Assembly (NCBI RefSeq): GCF_017591425.1
Contig: NW_024466307.1
Coordinates: 7,393,001-7,457,000, forward strand
Reading direction: 5' to 3'
Source of the DNA: Ochotona curzoniae
Lineage: Eukaryota > Chordata > Mammalia > Lagomorpha > Ochotonidae
DNA: 64,000 nucleotides
Shown: positions 22,509-34,433 of the stretch, in pieces
How positions within the stretch are numbered: the first letter of the stretch is position 1
How the letters are laid out: the number at the start of each line of letters is the position of its first letter
The notes under the pieces: model-generated
The model's database searches: none
The model's input: the letters and a program-made list of their open reading frames with translations, nothing else
Told to the model about the DNA's origin: nothing
Translations under genes and position numbers: made by a program

Positions 22509-22690
22509 GTTATCCAAGTGCAACTAACTGATGCCTCTGGTGGAGGTACTGTTGGGTTAGATCGAGTGGCAAATATTGTCATTCCTGCCAATGATAATCC
22601 TTATGGTACGGTAGAGTTTGTTCAATCCATTTATCGTGTTCAAGAGCCTCTGGAAAGAAGTTCCTGTGCTAACATAACTGTCAGGAGAAG
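22509..22690 (+). CDS. ADGRV1: ADGRV1 exon 11 of window: junction of Calx-beta repeats 6 and 7
   Basis: 182 bp, phase 0 to 2, 60 residues. VIQVQLTDASGGGTVGLDR and IPANDNPYG end repeat 6; TVEFVQSIYRVQEPLERS and ANITVRR begin repeat 7. One sequon (NIT). Borders: atttttag/GTTATC and GGAGAAG/gtatat. The codon split over the next intron reads Arg here, where I recall Ser in human. Confidence 0.96.
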
Positions 22691-23410
22691 GTATATGAGA
22701 TGGTGGCTTGCTTCTGGGTGTTGTGGGTTGTGGGGAGGGGGCTAAGGCACAATTCAGTCATTTAGATCTGGCATAACTTTGTAGGTTATTATCCTGTGTC
22801 AATTACATTGTGCTTATAAATACAAAAATACCTTCACATTTATCATAGTTGTGTCATTGGACTTTCAGTAATGATTTAATCTGTTAGAATTTGAATACAA
22901 CCAACTTCTAAGTAAAGGACCACTTGGGTGCTGTCTGAAGGGTGTTCAGCTTGTTTTCCCCACATCTTTTCTCTGAGGCAGTTGTGTGTCCACGAGCCTC
23001 TTTTGGTTTAGAGGGTATGAAAGGTCATGGGGCCTCATGAGTGAGCACCTGTATTTCCTAGGAACGGACACAGGCTGACATCTTGATGCTGATACCATCA
23101 TCATTTTGCAGTACTGTATAGTAATGCAAATTCATTTTGGAAATCTGTTTGGCAGTTGGGAAGTGCTTACCATTTGTAAATCTTGCAAGGTGTTTTCATA
23201 GCCTGACCAAAAATAGTCTTGATGGATAACTAGCATGATTTTCCTTCATGTTGAGGACACAAAATGTCGAAGGAGGAATGTGTTCTAATATGGTTGCATT
23301 TGAACTAGTACTTCAGACGTTTTTTAGAAGTGTAAACCACAAATCATTCTGTAGATTGAATCTGCAGGTTGCTCTAAGTGCTTAACCTGTTTTGTCACTC
23401 CACATTTTAG
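22691..23410 (+). other. ADGRV1: Intron 11 of window
   Basis: 720 bp. Nothing recognised apart from a G-rich stretch just after the donor (22720-22742). Confidence 0.85.
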
Positions 23411-24222
23411 AGGAGGGCACTTTGGTCAGCTGCTGTTGTTCTACAGTACTTCCGGTATCGATGTAGTGGCTCTTGCAGTTGAAGAAGGTCAAGATTTGCT
23501 GTCCTACTATGAACCGCCGGTTCAAGGGGTGCCTGACCTGCTTGGGAGAACTTGGGTGAATATGTCTGCAGTGCATGATCCCCAGTACACCTGTGCCATC
23601 CTCTGCCTCAAGGAACCAGCTTGCTCAGCGTTTGCTTTCTTCATGGCTCCTGAGGTCCCACAGTGCTTTTGGATGACATCATGGACTAGCCCACCTGTCA
23701 ACAGTTCAGATTTCTGGACTTACAGGAAAAATAGGACACGAGTAACATCTCTATTCAGTGGTCAGGCTGTGGCAGGCAGTGACTATGAGCCTGTGACAAG
23801 GCAGTGGGCTGTCATGCTGGAAGGTGATGAGTTTGCAAATCTCACAGTTTCCATTCTTCCTGATGATTTTCCTGAGATGGATGAGAGCTTTCAGATTTCT
23901 CTGCTGGAAGTCCACCTTATGAACATCACGGCCAGTTTGCAAAGTCAGCCAACTATTGGGCAGCTGAATACGTCCACGGTTGTCATAGCACTAAATGGTG
24001 ATGCGTTTGGTGTGTTTGTTATCTACAGTATTAGTCCCAATACCTCAGAAGATGGCTTCTTTGTGGAAGTCCAGGAGCAACCCCAGACTGTGGTGGAGCT
24101 GGTGATCCATAGGACAGGGGGCAGCTTGGGTCAGGTGACTGTTGAGTGGCGTGTTGTAGGAGGGACGGCTACTGAAGGTATAGACTTCCTAGGTGGTGGA
24201 GACCTTCTGACTTTTGCAGAAG
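23411..24222 (+). CDS. ADGRV1: ADGRV1 exon 12 of window: Calx-beta repeat 7 with cysteine-rich insert, start of repeat 8
   Basis: 812 bp, phase 2 to 1, about 271 residues; the longest exon here. After GGHFGQLLLFYSTSG it departs from the Calx-beta pattern for roughly 85 residues (about 23497-23760). The inserted stretch has four cysteines: CAILCLKEPACSAFAFF then QCFWMT, followed by SDFWTYRKN. This resembles a PAN/apple module. The Calx-beta fold resumes with AGSDYEPV, acidic loop LPDDFPEMDESF and ending LNGDAFG. VFVIYSISPNTSEDG and IHRTGGSLGQVTVEWRVVGG open repeat 8. Seven sequons. Borders: attttag/AGGAGG and GCAGAAG/gtgagt. Confidence 0.97.
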
Positions 24223-26335
24223 GTGAGTAGTGGTTCTACCTGGATTTTGGTTTCTCCTAGGTAAGGTTATCATGGCCCATTTATGATTAGGGATAATATC
24301 CCTAAGAATTTTTATGTGTACATAATGTAAAAATATAGTGTGGCTCTGGGGAAAAATAGTTAACTAGCTTAATGATAGGACATATATAGGATGACATGAC
24401 CCTATGTATCTCTTTAGTTTGAAAATTTCAGGCGTTGTGTAACATTATCACTCTATAATAACAGAGCTTACACAGTAACACAAGAAATGCCTGAGTTTCT
24501 GATTTCTTAAAGGGAGATTAGGAGAATGAACCATGTTCCTGCAGCCAAACAAGGAGAAAGAAATGGTAGTGCCTGGGAAGATGCTGGTCATGTTCCAATG
24601 CAGTGGATAGTTCAGGACTAACCTTCAATGAAAATAATATGTAAAAATGGCATAAACTTTGACCACATTTATATAAAGTTAGTGATAGGTCAGTCCTGCT
24701 TTCACACTTATATTAATCCCCATTGTAAGTTGCCATCAGCAATATTCTGCAATATTACATGACCAGCAGTTCTAAAGGGGAGAATCCTATTTACTGAATC
24801 AGGATGAGCTGAATCATTTAACTTAAAGTTGGAAGACTTGGTGTTTTGAAAATAGTTTTCGAGTGTGAAAGTATTTTTTTTCTTGAGATTACTATCAAAA
24901 TAATCCTGATTTGGGGAAATGAGGATTCTGTAAACTTTCTAAGCAATGTTTTTCTGATCAAAAAATAACATACAGATGTAAGTCTCCAAGGTACATAATA
25001 AAGGAGTGAAATATTGCTTAAATCCATTTAAAGAGAAAATCCATTGCATCTGTTTACATTTTTAGTTCCTATTATATATACTAATTAGTTAGGCTACATA
25101 TGATATTTTATAAGTGTTAACAATTGTTAATTTTAAAAGCTGTATAAAGCATTTCTATAATGGTTATTTTCTAGTAAATGATTTAGGAGATTATGAAATA
25201 TGATATCCCCAATTGATTGGGGGTGGATTGATATTTCTTCAATTGCAATGAGCATAATGGAAACATAATGAGGTGGGAGCACAGATGGAACCTTAAGATT
25301 TATTTATTTGGAAGTCAGGATTACTAAGTAAGAGGGAAAAAGATACTCCATCTGCTGGTTCACTCCCTAGACATCCAGGAGGTTTTGCAAGAGTGGTGGG
25401 GCCCAGACACTTCAGCGTCTTGTGTTTTCCCAGGGTATTTTCAGGGAGCTGGGAAAGAATTAACAGTAAAGACATGACCTACATCCATATGGGATGATGG
25501 AGTTTCAGATAGGTGTTTTACTTGATATGCCATGACTCTGGCTCGAAGATGAACATTTAGATTTTCCAGTGGTTTTGATAACTGCAAAGAACCTTATGTT
25601 AAGAAATGGCCTGGTACAAATCATGACTCTCTTGAACATTGAGTTTAGCATTGTGCAAAATAGACTGTTCTTGCTGTTCAGGTAATGTATATTCAGAGAC
25701 CATATTTACACTGCTGTTATGAAAATGCATGGTCAGGGAGAGAACATGCAACCTGTCTCCCTCCTTTGCCTTTTGTTTGCTCTCCCTTTGGTTCTCTTCG
25801 TAGAGTGAGGAGGAATTAAATAGTGTACATCATGGGCTGAAGAACAGAAACTGCTTGAGGTTTAGGGAAAGTTAGACATACACTGTTTGCTAGTGGGATT
25901 CTAGACCACGCTGGAATTGCTTGCTTGGCCCTTGTACCTCTCATGTATCCTTTGGAGTTCTGTTCCCTCCCTTCATTGTACTGCATCCGTGTAGTTACCC
26001 AATGATACATTTCATTGTAACTGGTTCTTTTACTCGGAATTTGCCACCTCTTTTGCTCCATTGTTTCCTGGGTGTCCCCAATCTTTCTGGTTGATAGTGA
26101 TTTAAAGTCATAATTTGAAAACCTACCTTTTAACATTTCTATAATTGTAATAGTCTATTCCCTATTATGTCCACATTAATGCACTATTACATTGTTTTCT
26201 ATAAAAAATGTGTAGATCAGTGTACAGAATTTGATTATGGTGTTAAGTTTTTAAAGTAGAAGTTATTGTGGATCTTTATGCATTGCCTACACAGGTGATT
26301 TTGTGATTTTACTTATTCTATTAATTGCTTTATAG
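24223..26335 (+). other. ADGRV1: Intron 12 of window
   Basis: 2.1 kb. One antisense SINE (25292-25544). The stretch 25.80-26.14 kb has a 106-codon minus-strand open frame of no recognised family, probably chance or an old repeat. Confidence 0.88.
25292..25544 (-). mobile_element. C-type SINE, antisense, degraded
   Basis: 'ttaagatttatttatttgga' tail, 'ccatctgctggttcactccc', 'cagggagctgggaaag', 'catccatatgggatgatgg', 'tatgccatgactctggctc'. Confidence 0.88.
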
Positions 26336-26545
26336 GAGAAACCAAGAAGACAGTCATCGTAACGATTCTGGATGATTCCGAGCCGGAGGATGATGAAAGC
26401 ATCCTAATTAGCCTGGTATACACTGATGGTGGCAGTAGAATTCTGCCCAGCTCGGACACTGTCACAGTGCACATTTTGGCCAATGATAATGTGGCGGGAA
26501 TTGTTAGCTTTCAGACAGCTTCCAGATCTGTCATAGGTCATGAAG
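26336..26545 (+). CDS. ADGRV1: ADGRV1 exon 13 of window: junction of Calx-beta repeats 8 and 9
   Basis: 210 bp, phase 1 to 1, 70 residues. GETKKTVIVTILDD then SEPEDDESILISLVY is a strongly acidic calcium loop. GGSRILPSSDTV and ILANDNVAG finish repeat 8; IVSFQTASRSVIGHEG opens repeat 9. Borders: tttatag/GAGAAA and CATGAAG/gtgggt. Confidence 0.97.
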
Positions 26546-27229
26546 GTGGGTTTAGCTTTCTCTTGAGCATATCCATTCTGTTTTTCTTGGATGATGTTTT
26601 TTAGCCCGTTAAAGCTTCTGGTTTTGTTCCCCTCTGTTCACTGTTCTGTTGTGCGTTATGTGTTAACCTTACTTTTCTTAAGGTTGTGCTGTAAACTGCT
26701 TAATTAGATGTAGGGGTTTGCCGACTGATAACTACACTCTACCTTGCTGCTCTGTGCTGGTGTGATGACAAGGAGGTTGGTCACCATGGAATAGGCACCA
26801 TCTCCTCTGGTTAATGGCAGGAAAGAGGATTTACATCATAGGTTTCTTTAGAGGAGTGGATAAGAGGTCATTGTCAAGTGTATAGCAGTTACTGGAAGAG
26901 TAGCATGTACTCAGTGGTGGCTGTTTATTACATAGGCAATGGTGACTACTTTAGCAGATTTTTTTTAGTCTAGACTTCATATCCTGTTTTTATGTAGTAT
27001 GAACATAGTGCCAAATTAGACAGCCTTAATGTCTGTTGAAAATGTTTGTCAATCTTAATATTTCAAGTTGTAGGCAAGGTGTTAATTTACAATAATTTAA
27101 CATGTTGCAGCTATATTTTGTCTTTAAATAAGTCAGTTTCCAAAATAGTTCTGCAAAGATTTTCTTAGAGCCACAGAGTTTGCATTTAGAATGTATGAGA
27201 TTACCTGAAAAATGAAGGCAAGGGAATGA

Positions 27230-27370
27230 GGTAGATGGTGTGCTGGGATCTCTGCCTCACAGATGAGGAGCCATGGCTGAGACCCAGGGAGAATGAGTGA
27301 CAGGATGGGGAGGACAGCTAGTCAGTGCATGACAAGCCGGAAACAGAACACGCCCAAGCGTGCATCGCCT
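27230..27370 (+). mobile_element. MIR remnant
   Basis: 'cctcacagatgaggagccatggctgagacccagggagaatgagtgac ... gctagtcagtgcatgac' follows the MIR 3' core ('acagatgaggaaactgag ... cacacagctagtaagtg'). Confidence 0.7.
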
Positions 27371-27649
27371 TTCCTTCGTGGCATGCCCAGCTTGCAGGTG
27401 GATTGTCCTCACCTATGCAAACACTGGGGCTGTTTTCCAGCACTGTGCTCTTCATGATAGTTGAGCATTGTGTGCTGTCATCTCAGTGAGCACAGGTGAC
27501 TAAATCAGGTGGTGTATATCCAATCTAAAGGCAGACCAACAGCTATCAGTAGGTATTTACAACGTTAAGTGAAAAGGGTTGGAATAATATTATGAATGAC
27601 AGCAGCAACAGTGGTTATGCGGTGTTCTGGGGCCAGAAACTGTACATTC

Positions 27650-27800
27650 ATCGTTCCACTTCCTATAGTCATATAAAGTGAGTATGGCAGTACAGTGGAT
27701 TTTCACATGGGAACATGGACTTTGAAAGAGACAATATATGTGGTCACATGAGGGGTAGAGCTTAAACCCAGCTCTGTGTGATCCACAGCCCAGGGAACAG
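27650..27800 (+). mobile_element. MIR remnant
   Basis: 'tggtcacatgaggggtagagcttaaacccagctctgtgtgatcc' matches the MIR end ('gtcacacagc..gtggcagagctgggatttgaacccagg'). The left limit is unclear. Confidence 0.6.
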
Positions 27801-29378
27801 TGCACCTTTTCACAGGGACTTTGTGGTACTTCAACTGATCTTTTCTTCATAACTTTATAATGCAGAAACTTTCAATAAATATTTAAAATGTGTTGAGTTG
27901 CAAGAACAAGTAGTGAGGTCATAGTAAGAGCAAGAATGAACACTTCCTCAGGGTAGAGATGGAGTTGATTTTCAATGCAGATAGTTAGAATCAGCAAGAT
28001 AAATGTAATTATAGTGGGTTGAAGAAAAGCAGATAATCAGGGCTGGAGCACAAAGCTACAAGGTAGGGAGGGGAGAGACGGCTGGGGAGACACCAAGGAG
28101 GCAGCGTTCCCAAGAGAATGCGTTCTTTGCATTTTTGAAATGAAAGTGGGGAACAGGGAAAGGGGACTTATCTTTTTCCTAAGCCTTTTACTTGAACATA
28201 CAGTGGTTTTTCAAAAGGTATATTCAACTTAAAAAAACTTTGTATCTTCTCTTTATTACCATGAACATTGCATGGGAAATGATGAATTTCCCAGAGTGAG
28301 AGAGAAATTGGTGATGCAGACAGAATTGCTAACCAAATGGGCAAAGAATATCTTACCCTGTGAGGTTTTAATAATGTTAGCATTTCTTTTGGCCAAGTGT
28401 TTGGAATTTTCACTTCTGTGATTAGAGTTGAAGTGTGGACAACACTGGACATCTAGCTCAAGAATGTCTTTCGGATTCATGAGGAGTAGCCTTAGTGCTT
28501 AAGAATGTGTTGATGTGTCTAGAATAGTGCTGCTGTGTTCTAAAGCAGGAGGGGAGATGCTGAGTAACAAATGCTACTTTTAAACATAATGATGGGATTT
28601 AAAGATATGGGACAACCGATATGCTTGTTGTAAGTCTGTTACAGGTTTTACTCGGCTAAGCTGCCTCAGAACTGTCATTTACACAAAGATTTGAGCAAGA
28701 ATTGTCATTCCTTTAAAAACGCGCACGACACATGTATTGGACACAGCTAACTTTTTAAACAAAGTATATTGATAGTATGAGCGTCACAGGATTCTTTTTA
28801 AACCATTTGACAGTAGAAAGTGGTCAATTTTGGTGTTTTTAGGCCATGTAATACATGTGCATTACAAGTTTAACATTATGTTTATGTTTTTAATCTTTCT
28901 AAAAGCCATCATAACTCTGAGAATAAATGGGTACAACATCTGGAATAACTAATATCTGTTTCACTGTGTTACACTAAGCCTAGGAAACTCCTTGCCATAT
29001 CCTCTGCTTCAGGGTTAAAATGTCACATGCTTTTGGAAGACTTCGAATGTTGTGTCAGGATGAATTTGCCAATAATGTAGTCTGGCTCTCTGGGTACATG
29101 CTTCCTGTAGTCCTTCCTCTGGTCAAAATCTAGAGGACAGCTTGGCACCTGGCAAAGTGGGTGGCAGCTGGTGGCTTCTCACCTTTTTCCGGATGTAGGA
29201 GTCCAAGGATACGTTTTTGAAGTTTTCTTTTTTCTTGTGATGCTCTTTGCTACTCCACACATACAGACAATAGAATGCTATCGACATTCTTCCCAGGAGG
29301 CATCTTAAGTTGAACAGGTTTCTGGAGTTTGTCTTAAAACAGCAGAATCAGCAGCTCTGCTTAGCGAGTTATTACACT

Positions 29379-29400
29379 CTGTGTGTGTGTGTGCGTGCGC
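29379..29400. repeat. (GT)n microsatellite
   Basis: Short GT run ending in GCGTGCGC. Confidence 0.85.
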
Positions 29401-30097
29401 TTTATGCATTTGCAGTTCCCTTATGAGATTAAATGTTTAAGAAATACGTTGCTTACTCTTGTTTGTATATACATCGTGCTTAAATTGTCTCTTAGAACAT
29501 TTTTAGCATTTACCTCCATGGTAACCTGTTAAAATTTCAAGGTTGATATTTACCAGGTAGTTTTTGACTTCTGGTATTTTTTTTATGTAGAAGTGAAGGA
29601 AGCTACTACTATGTTCTTACCTTAGTATCTTTTCATTTCCACTCTCGATGGAGTATTTAAGTCAGATGCAGTTATTATGACTGTCAACATGCATCTTTGC
29701 ATGCATCTTACTTTTTTGCCCTTTGAGTGCTATTTGGATTTTTAACTCAGTTTTTCAAAAACTATGGGTTATATGAATTAAAAAAAATTTTTTAGACATT
29801 TTTTGTGTGACACTAGACAGCAGTATAAGCCAAACAACTCAATCACACCAGGATTTCTCCATGCTTTTCCATGGTAAACTTCTTTCTCAACACAAACTTG
29901 ATCTATAAGAAATTTTGTTATACAAAAGGAACACCCTAAGTTTTTATAAAGTAGTTATAGTTCATCTAATATTCCAGCATGAAATATTCGATGATACTGT
30001 CAATTATGGCTGATTAAATATATTATTAGTTATAGTCATGCTGGGAGAACAGGCTTCCAAACAGCAAATGATTCTGTACTTCAGAAATTATGGGTAC

Positions 30098-30385
30098 CCA
30101 GGGAGCAGGGTTACCTAGCGACTGAGGCACCTGTGTCCACGTTGGAGCAGTCAGATTCAGTTATTGGCACTGAGTTCTGACTCCAGCTCACCCACTGCAC
30201 ATCATTGCAGGCAGCAGTGGCAGCTCAAGGAATTGGGTCTCTGCCAGTCTCACAGCAGAGCTGTGTTCCACTGCTGGATCTCTGCCTTGGCCTCTGCCCA
30301 GCCCTTGCTCATTGTAGATATTTGGGGAATGAACCAGTGAATAGGAGTCCTGTATATTTCTCTCTAAAATTCTTTAAAAATGAGG
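30098..30385 (+). mobile_element. C-type SINE, sense, older subfamily
   Basis: 'gaggcacctgtgtccacgtt', 'cattgcaggcagcagtggcagctcaaggaattgggtctctgcc', 'gcctctgcccagcccttgctcattg', 'tatttggggaatgaaccagtg' in the order of the older lagomorph SINE. Confidence 0.88.
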
Positions 30386-30534
30386 TTTAAAAACCCCAAA
30401 ATGCATTTTAAGTGTCCAATGCTTTTTGCCTTCTTACAATCTCTACACTCCCAGACCAGTTTAGCTTACCAAAGTGTTGTGTGTAAATAGAAGGTATTTA
30501 TCTTGTGTTCCTAAATTGATTTGTGATAGCTTTG

Positions 30535-30788
30535 TTGAAGGTTTTACTCAGAAAGAGCTTTCATCTTCTAATTCACTCCCCAAGTGGTGGCGATGGCCGG
30601 AGCTCTGGGTTGATACAAAGCCAGAAGCCTTCTCCTGGTCTCCCACAAGGATTTGAGTCTTCTTGGGTGTTTTCCCAGACTGTAAGCAGGGAGCTGGATA
30701 AGTGCAGCAGCCAGGACACAAAGTAATGCATATATGGAGTCAGTGATACAGGCAGAAGCTTAGCCTGTTACACCACAGCACTAGCTCC
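30535..30788 (-). mobile_element. C-type SINE, antisense
   Basis: 'cttctaattcactccccaag', 'tggtggcgatggccggagct', 'caaagccagaagcc', 'gcagggagctggataag', 'ccacagcactagctcc'. Confidence 0.93.
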
Positions 30789-31875
30789 AATTTATGATAG
30801 TTGTAGTTAAGAAACTTCTATTGGAAATATTTGCCTGGGATTATATTATTTACAAATAAAAAATTGGTAATTTAACAAGTATTTAAACAGTGTTTCTACT
30901 TTATTTTTTGCTTTCTTGGTTTAAAGACTGTTACAAGAGTTTATTTCTGTACTCTGAAGTTACTTGTGTAGCTAAGGAAAATGTCAGTTCTAATGAATAT
31001 TGATGAATTTGATTTGTCTCAGATCTGAATAAATGTTTTCTGCTTAAGCATTTTCTACATTCTATTACATTTTCATGTAATGATTTTAGTGACAATTTAT
31101 TAACACGTTGAGTTGAGCTCACCATGTAAAACCAGTGCTTTGAACTTACTTCTGGTAAGCCACGTGACCACCAATGAGCTCTGTGGCACCTTAGCAATAT
31201 GAAAGGAATGAGTTACAATTTTCATTTTTATGAAGTAGACCATGGGGATAAAAGTCAGGAGTATAAAGTGTCTAACATCCTTCAGTTTTCCAGCAAAGAT
31301 AAGCTGTAACTTTGTTGGAGTTGCAGAGCTTGAAGTGCAGGCCTGATACCTGTCCTTTGCATTTCTTTTTATAAAACAAAAACATTGATGATCTATGTAA
31401 GTTACACTCTAGAGAAATGTGATTTTCAGGTATTTGCAAGCATTTTTATGCATGCATTGTGTAAAATCACATTGCATATCAGTGTAAGGAATTTGTGTCC
31501 TTTTGAAAGTGAAGAGAGAATTTACTTGTGTTTAAACAAGTTTGGACCACGAAGACTTGGTTATTTTCTGTGATTTTCAGAACAACTAGGTTCTGATGCA
31601 TGTTTTGGAGTGTATACAAGTTTGTGTTTCCATTTAAGCATGTGCTTTTGTAACTTTTACATGTTGGATTTCCTAAATTTCTATTAAATATAAGTATTTA
31701 ATGGTGCAATTCCTGTGTTTAAAAATCAGCATGTATAAAATTTCCAAAAAACTCGAGTCACTTGGTAATGTCCTTAGAGAAGGTGCTGTACTAGTTGCAT
31801 GCTTGAGTTTGTGGAGTTTAAACCTTAAATTCATGTTTCATTAAGCGTTCATCAATGTGTATATTGTACTTACAG

Positions 31876-32006
31876 GAGAAACTCTACAATTCCATGTGAT
31901 AAGAACGCCCCCTGGTCGGGGAAATGTTACTGTTAACTGGAAAATTATTGGACAAAATTTAGAGTTGAATTTTGCCAACTTCTCTGGACAACTCTTCTTT
32001 CCTGAG
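31876..32006 (+). CDS. ADGRV1: ADGRV1 exon 14 of window: strands of Calx-beta repeat 9
   Basis: 131 bp, phase 1 to 0, 44 residues. GETLQFHVIRTPPGRGNV, TVNWKIIGQNLELNF and ANFSGQLFFPE give the paired strands up to the point just before the acidic loop. Two sequons (NVT, NFS). Borders: cttacag/GAGAAA and CCTGAG/gtaaca. From here the gene changes from large exons to repeats cut into three or four small ones. Confidence 0.95.
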
Positions 32007-32535
32007 GTAACAACAGAAGGAAAAACTTTATAATGCAGTTAGAAATCCAGGGGTGAGCAACGTGGCACCAGTACATCACCTTTCTCTCGTCCGCAGTCAC
32101 TGATGATGGAATATTTTTTTTTTATTCTCTTAAGTCACACTGCCTCAATCTTAAGACAAGCCTCTCCTACTTTCTACCATGAGTTTCTCTTTGGACTTCT
32201 AAGGAATAATATCCTTGTAACATCGGTCTTTTCCTGGCTCCATGTTTTTCTAGTTGTTGATATTGCAGCAATCTCTGCTACTTACTGTATTGTCTGAAAT
32301 CTTGAGCAATAGTGCTCCTAAGATTCATGACATTTCATTGAAGATCTGTCAAAATTAGACCTTGTCTACTTTAAGGTTGTTTCCCCATGAATCAACGGTT
32401 TTTGCTGTGTTTAAACCACAGAATTATTTGTTGGAATGCAAACCCATTTAGAATACTTTGAAAGCACAGTAAGTAGAGGAGCTAATCTCTGTTCAGTCAC
32501 AAAAGATGGGATTGGTTTCTTTGTGTTTGACATAG
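32007..32535 (+). other. ADGRV1: Intron 14 of window
   Basis: 529 bp. Nothing recognised. Confidence 0.85.
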
Positions 32536-32635
32536 GGATCCTTGAACAAAACAATATCTGTGCATTTGTTGGATGACAAGATTCCAGAGGAGAAAGAAGT
32601 CTACCAAGTCACTCTGTCAGATGTTGAGACACAAG
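32536..32635 (+). CDS. ADGRV1: ADGRV1 exon 15 of window: acidic loop of Calx-beta repeat 9
   Basis: 100 bp, phase 0 to 1, 33 residues: GSLNKTISVHLLDD, then KIPEEKEVYQVTL, then SDVETQ. It carries the calcium-loop motif DDKIPEEKE and one sequon (NKT). Borders: gacatag/GGATCC and ACACAAG/gtaatt. An intron-retained reading frame runs on for about 260 bp but lacks any domain. Confidence 0.95.
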
Positions 32636-33549
32636 GTAATTCAAGATTCAGCTTTGATTTTTTTTCCTTGGTGTATTATTTAGAAAAGAAACAACAGTTA
32701 ATTTTTGCATTGAATGGCTACATGCACATCAGTTTCAAAATTGTGTCAAATACTATCTCATGGAAATGTGAGATACATAAAACCACTACTACAGTGTGGG
32801 AATACTTGTCTACATTCAGGGAAAAGCTGTATGTAAAGTTCTTGCTGAATAGTGAAGAAATAAGTACAATTGCAAAGGCAGAATGTTCTGTCATCTTACC
32901 CTAATAGATCAACTCAGTTTTTGTGCTAATTATATTTACAATTCAAATTGTTATCCTTTATTAAAGGATTTGAGAATCGGAGGCCCAGAGGAAGATTGGG
33001 TTCCCATTTGGCTTACTCCCCAATGAATGTCTCTGGGTAGGCCTGTGCCAGGCTGAGCTTGGAGCTGAGAACTCAGTTCAGGTCTCTGTAGGCGATAAGG
33101 ACCAAACTCCTTAAGCCAGCACCTGGAGGCTCCCAGGGTCTGGCACAGTGGTGAGTTAGAGGCAGGAGTCAGAGCTGAGAAATGAACCCTGCTTTTAGAC
33201 ATGTAATGTGGTCATCTTACCCACAAGGCAAAGTTTCCCAGATAGATTCAACTTAGAGGAAATTACCTGCTCAATCTCTGTACTTCTGACATCCAATGTA
33301 GCTAATGCTGATCACGAATTGTCAAGTGAAGAAAGTTAGAATTTACTACTGGAAGAAAATTGGAGTGTGGGTTCTATTTGTCAAACTTTGGATTTCGGTT
33401 TTATTTTTGAGTCTGAGGAGGATTGCTTTAAAAGCAGTGACCTTTCTGGCTACTGTGCTCGAGTGTGGAGTTACCTGGGTGGTATTTGGAAGTTCATGCC
33501 AATGTCTTTGTGGGATCTTTGATGCCACCCCTGGCCCTGATGTTTTCAG
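32636..33549 (+). other. ADGRV1: Intron 15 of window
   Basis: 914 bp with one antisense SINE (32955-33233). Open frames at both ends are extensions of the flanking exons. Confidence 0.88.
32955..33233 (-). mobile_element. C-type SINE, antisense, degraded
   Basis: 'tttggcttactccccaatga', 'gtgccaggctgagcttggagc', 'aactcagttcaggtctc', 'gaggcaggagtcagagctgag', 'gtggtcatcttacccacaagg'. Confidence 0.85.
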
Positions 33550-33729
33550 GTGTGCTGCCAGCAGGAATGGCTCTGCTCGATGCTCAAGGATACACAGCTG
33601 CCCTGACGGTGGAGGCCAGTGATGAACCGCATGGAGTCGTCAATTTTGCTCTTTCGTCGCGATTCCTCCTCCTACAGGAGGCTAATGTAACCATCCAGCT
33701 TTTCATCAACAGAGAATTCGGATCTCTAG
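33550..33729 (+). CDS. ADGRV1: ADGRV1 exon 16 of window: junction of Calx-beta repeats 9 and 10
   Basis: 180 bp, phase 1 to 1, 60 residues. GVLPAGMALLDAQGYTAALT and ASDEPHG close repeat 9; VVNFALSSRFLLLQEAN and INREFGSLG open repeat 10. One sequon (NVT). Acceptor ttttcag/GTGTGC is good. The donor TCTCTAG/gtctgt is weak at intron positions +3 and +4, but it is the only junction that joins in frame to exon 17 with the expected Gly-Ala. Confidence 0.92.
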
Positions 33730-34272
33730 GTCTGTCACTCAGGAATGAAGTGGGGTTTCCAGGCGAGAGTTGTTCAGTAGTGTGGGTAAGAGACATTGCA
33801 GAAATAAACCAGGAAAAGAATCCTTTTATCTATTTGGGACAGGACTATATAACTCGCACTTGAGAAGATGACAACATGGCCTGTTTATAACAGCTGTGAC
33901 ATCTCGGCACATCCTGGCTGTGAGACCACAGGTCAAGGCTGGGTCTGGCCGGAGCTAGTGCTGTTCCACTTGGGTCTCTTACTCCTTCCATTGAGAGTAC
34001 AAATTTTCTTCCATTCTCTATTCTATTGAGCAACAGAGTGCAAACAAGGCCCCTTGAGGTGTAGGCTGAGAACAGGCACATTATCCTTTCGGCCTCATAC
34101 ATTGGCCAATGCAAGCCACATAGCCCAATGCAAAGGAAATAGGCTTCGCCCACACTTGGACAACACTGAACCACCTCCTGGGTGATGGGGAATTAGGGTC
34201 AAGAAAGATGGAACGTCTGAAAGGAGACATTTCACCGGTTTCATTAAAAACCTTTGCTCCTGGCTCATTTAG
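33730..34272 (+). other. ADGRV1: Intron 16 of window
   Basis: 543 bp. The exon 16 frame stays open 134 bp into it. No repeat recognised. Confidence 0.85.
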
Positions 34273-34433
34273 GCGCAATCAATATCACGTATGCCACAGT
34301 TCCTGGAATGTTAAGTCTCAAGAATCAAACGGGACACCTAGCAGAGCCAGAAGTTGATTTTGTTCCTGTAGTGGCCTATCTGATTTTGGAAGAAGGGGAA
34401 ACAGCAGCTGCCATCAACATTACCATCCTTGAG
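34273..34433 (+). CDS. ADGRV1: ADGRV1 exon 17 of window: strands of Calx-beta repeat 10
   Basis: 161 bp, phase 1 to 0, 54 residues. AINITYATVPGMLSLKNQTG, LAEPEVDFVPVVAYLILEEG and ETAAAINITILE lead up to the acidic loop, which starts exon 18. Three sequons. After NQT it is one residue shorter than the human sequence I recall. Borders: catttag/GCGCAA and CTTGAG/gtacaa. Confidence 0.95.

Larger units (their letters stand above)
26546..31875 (+). other. ADGRV1: Intron 13 of window, the longest here
   Basis: 5.3 kb. MIR remnants at 27.23-27.37 and 27.65-27.80 kb, a (GT)n run (29379-29400), a sense SINE (30098-30385) and an antisense SINE (30535-30788). The rest is AT-rich and unassigned. Confidence 0.9.

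Noticed and set aside
25816..26136. 106-codon minus-strand ORF in intron 12
   Set aside because: No recognised domain, no promoter or splice context, low complexity of evidence. Probably chance or an eroded repeat.
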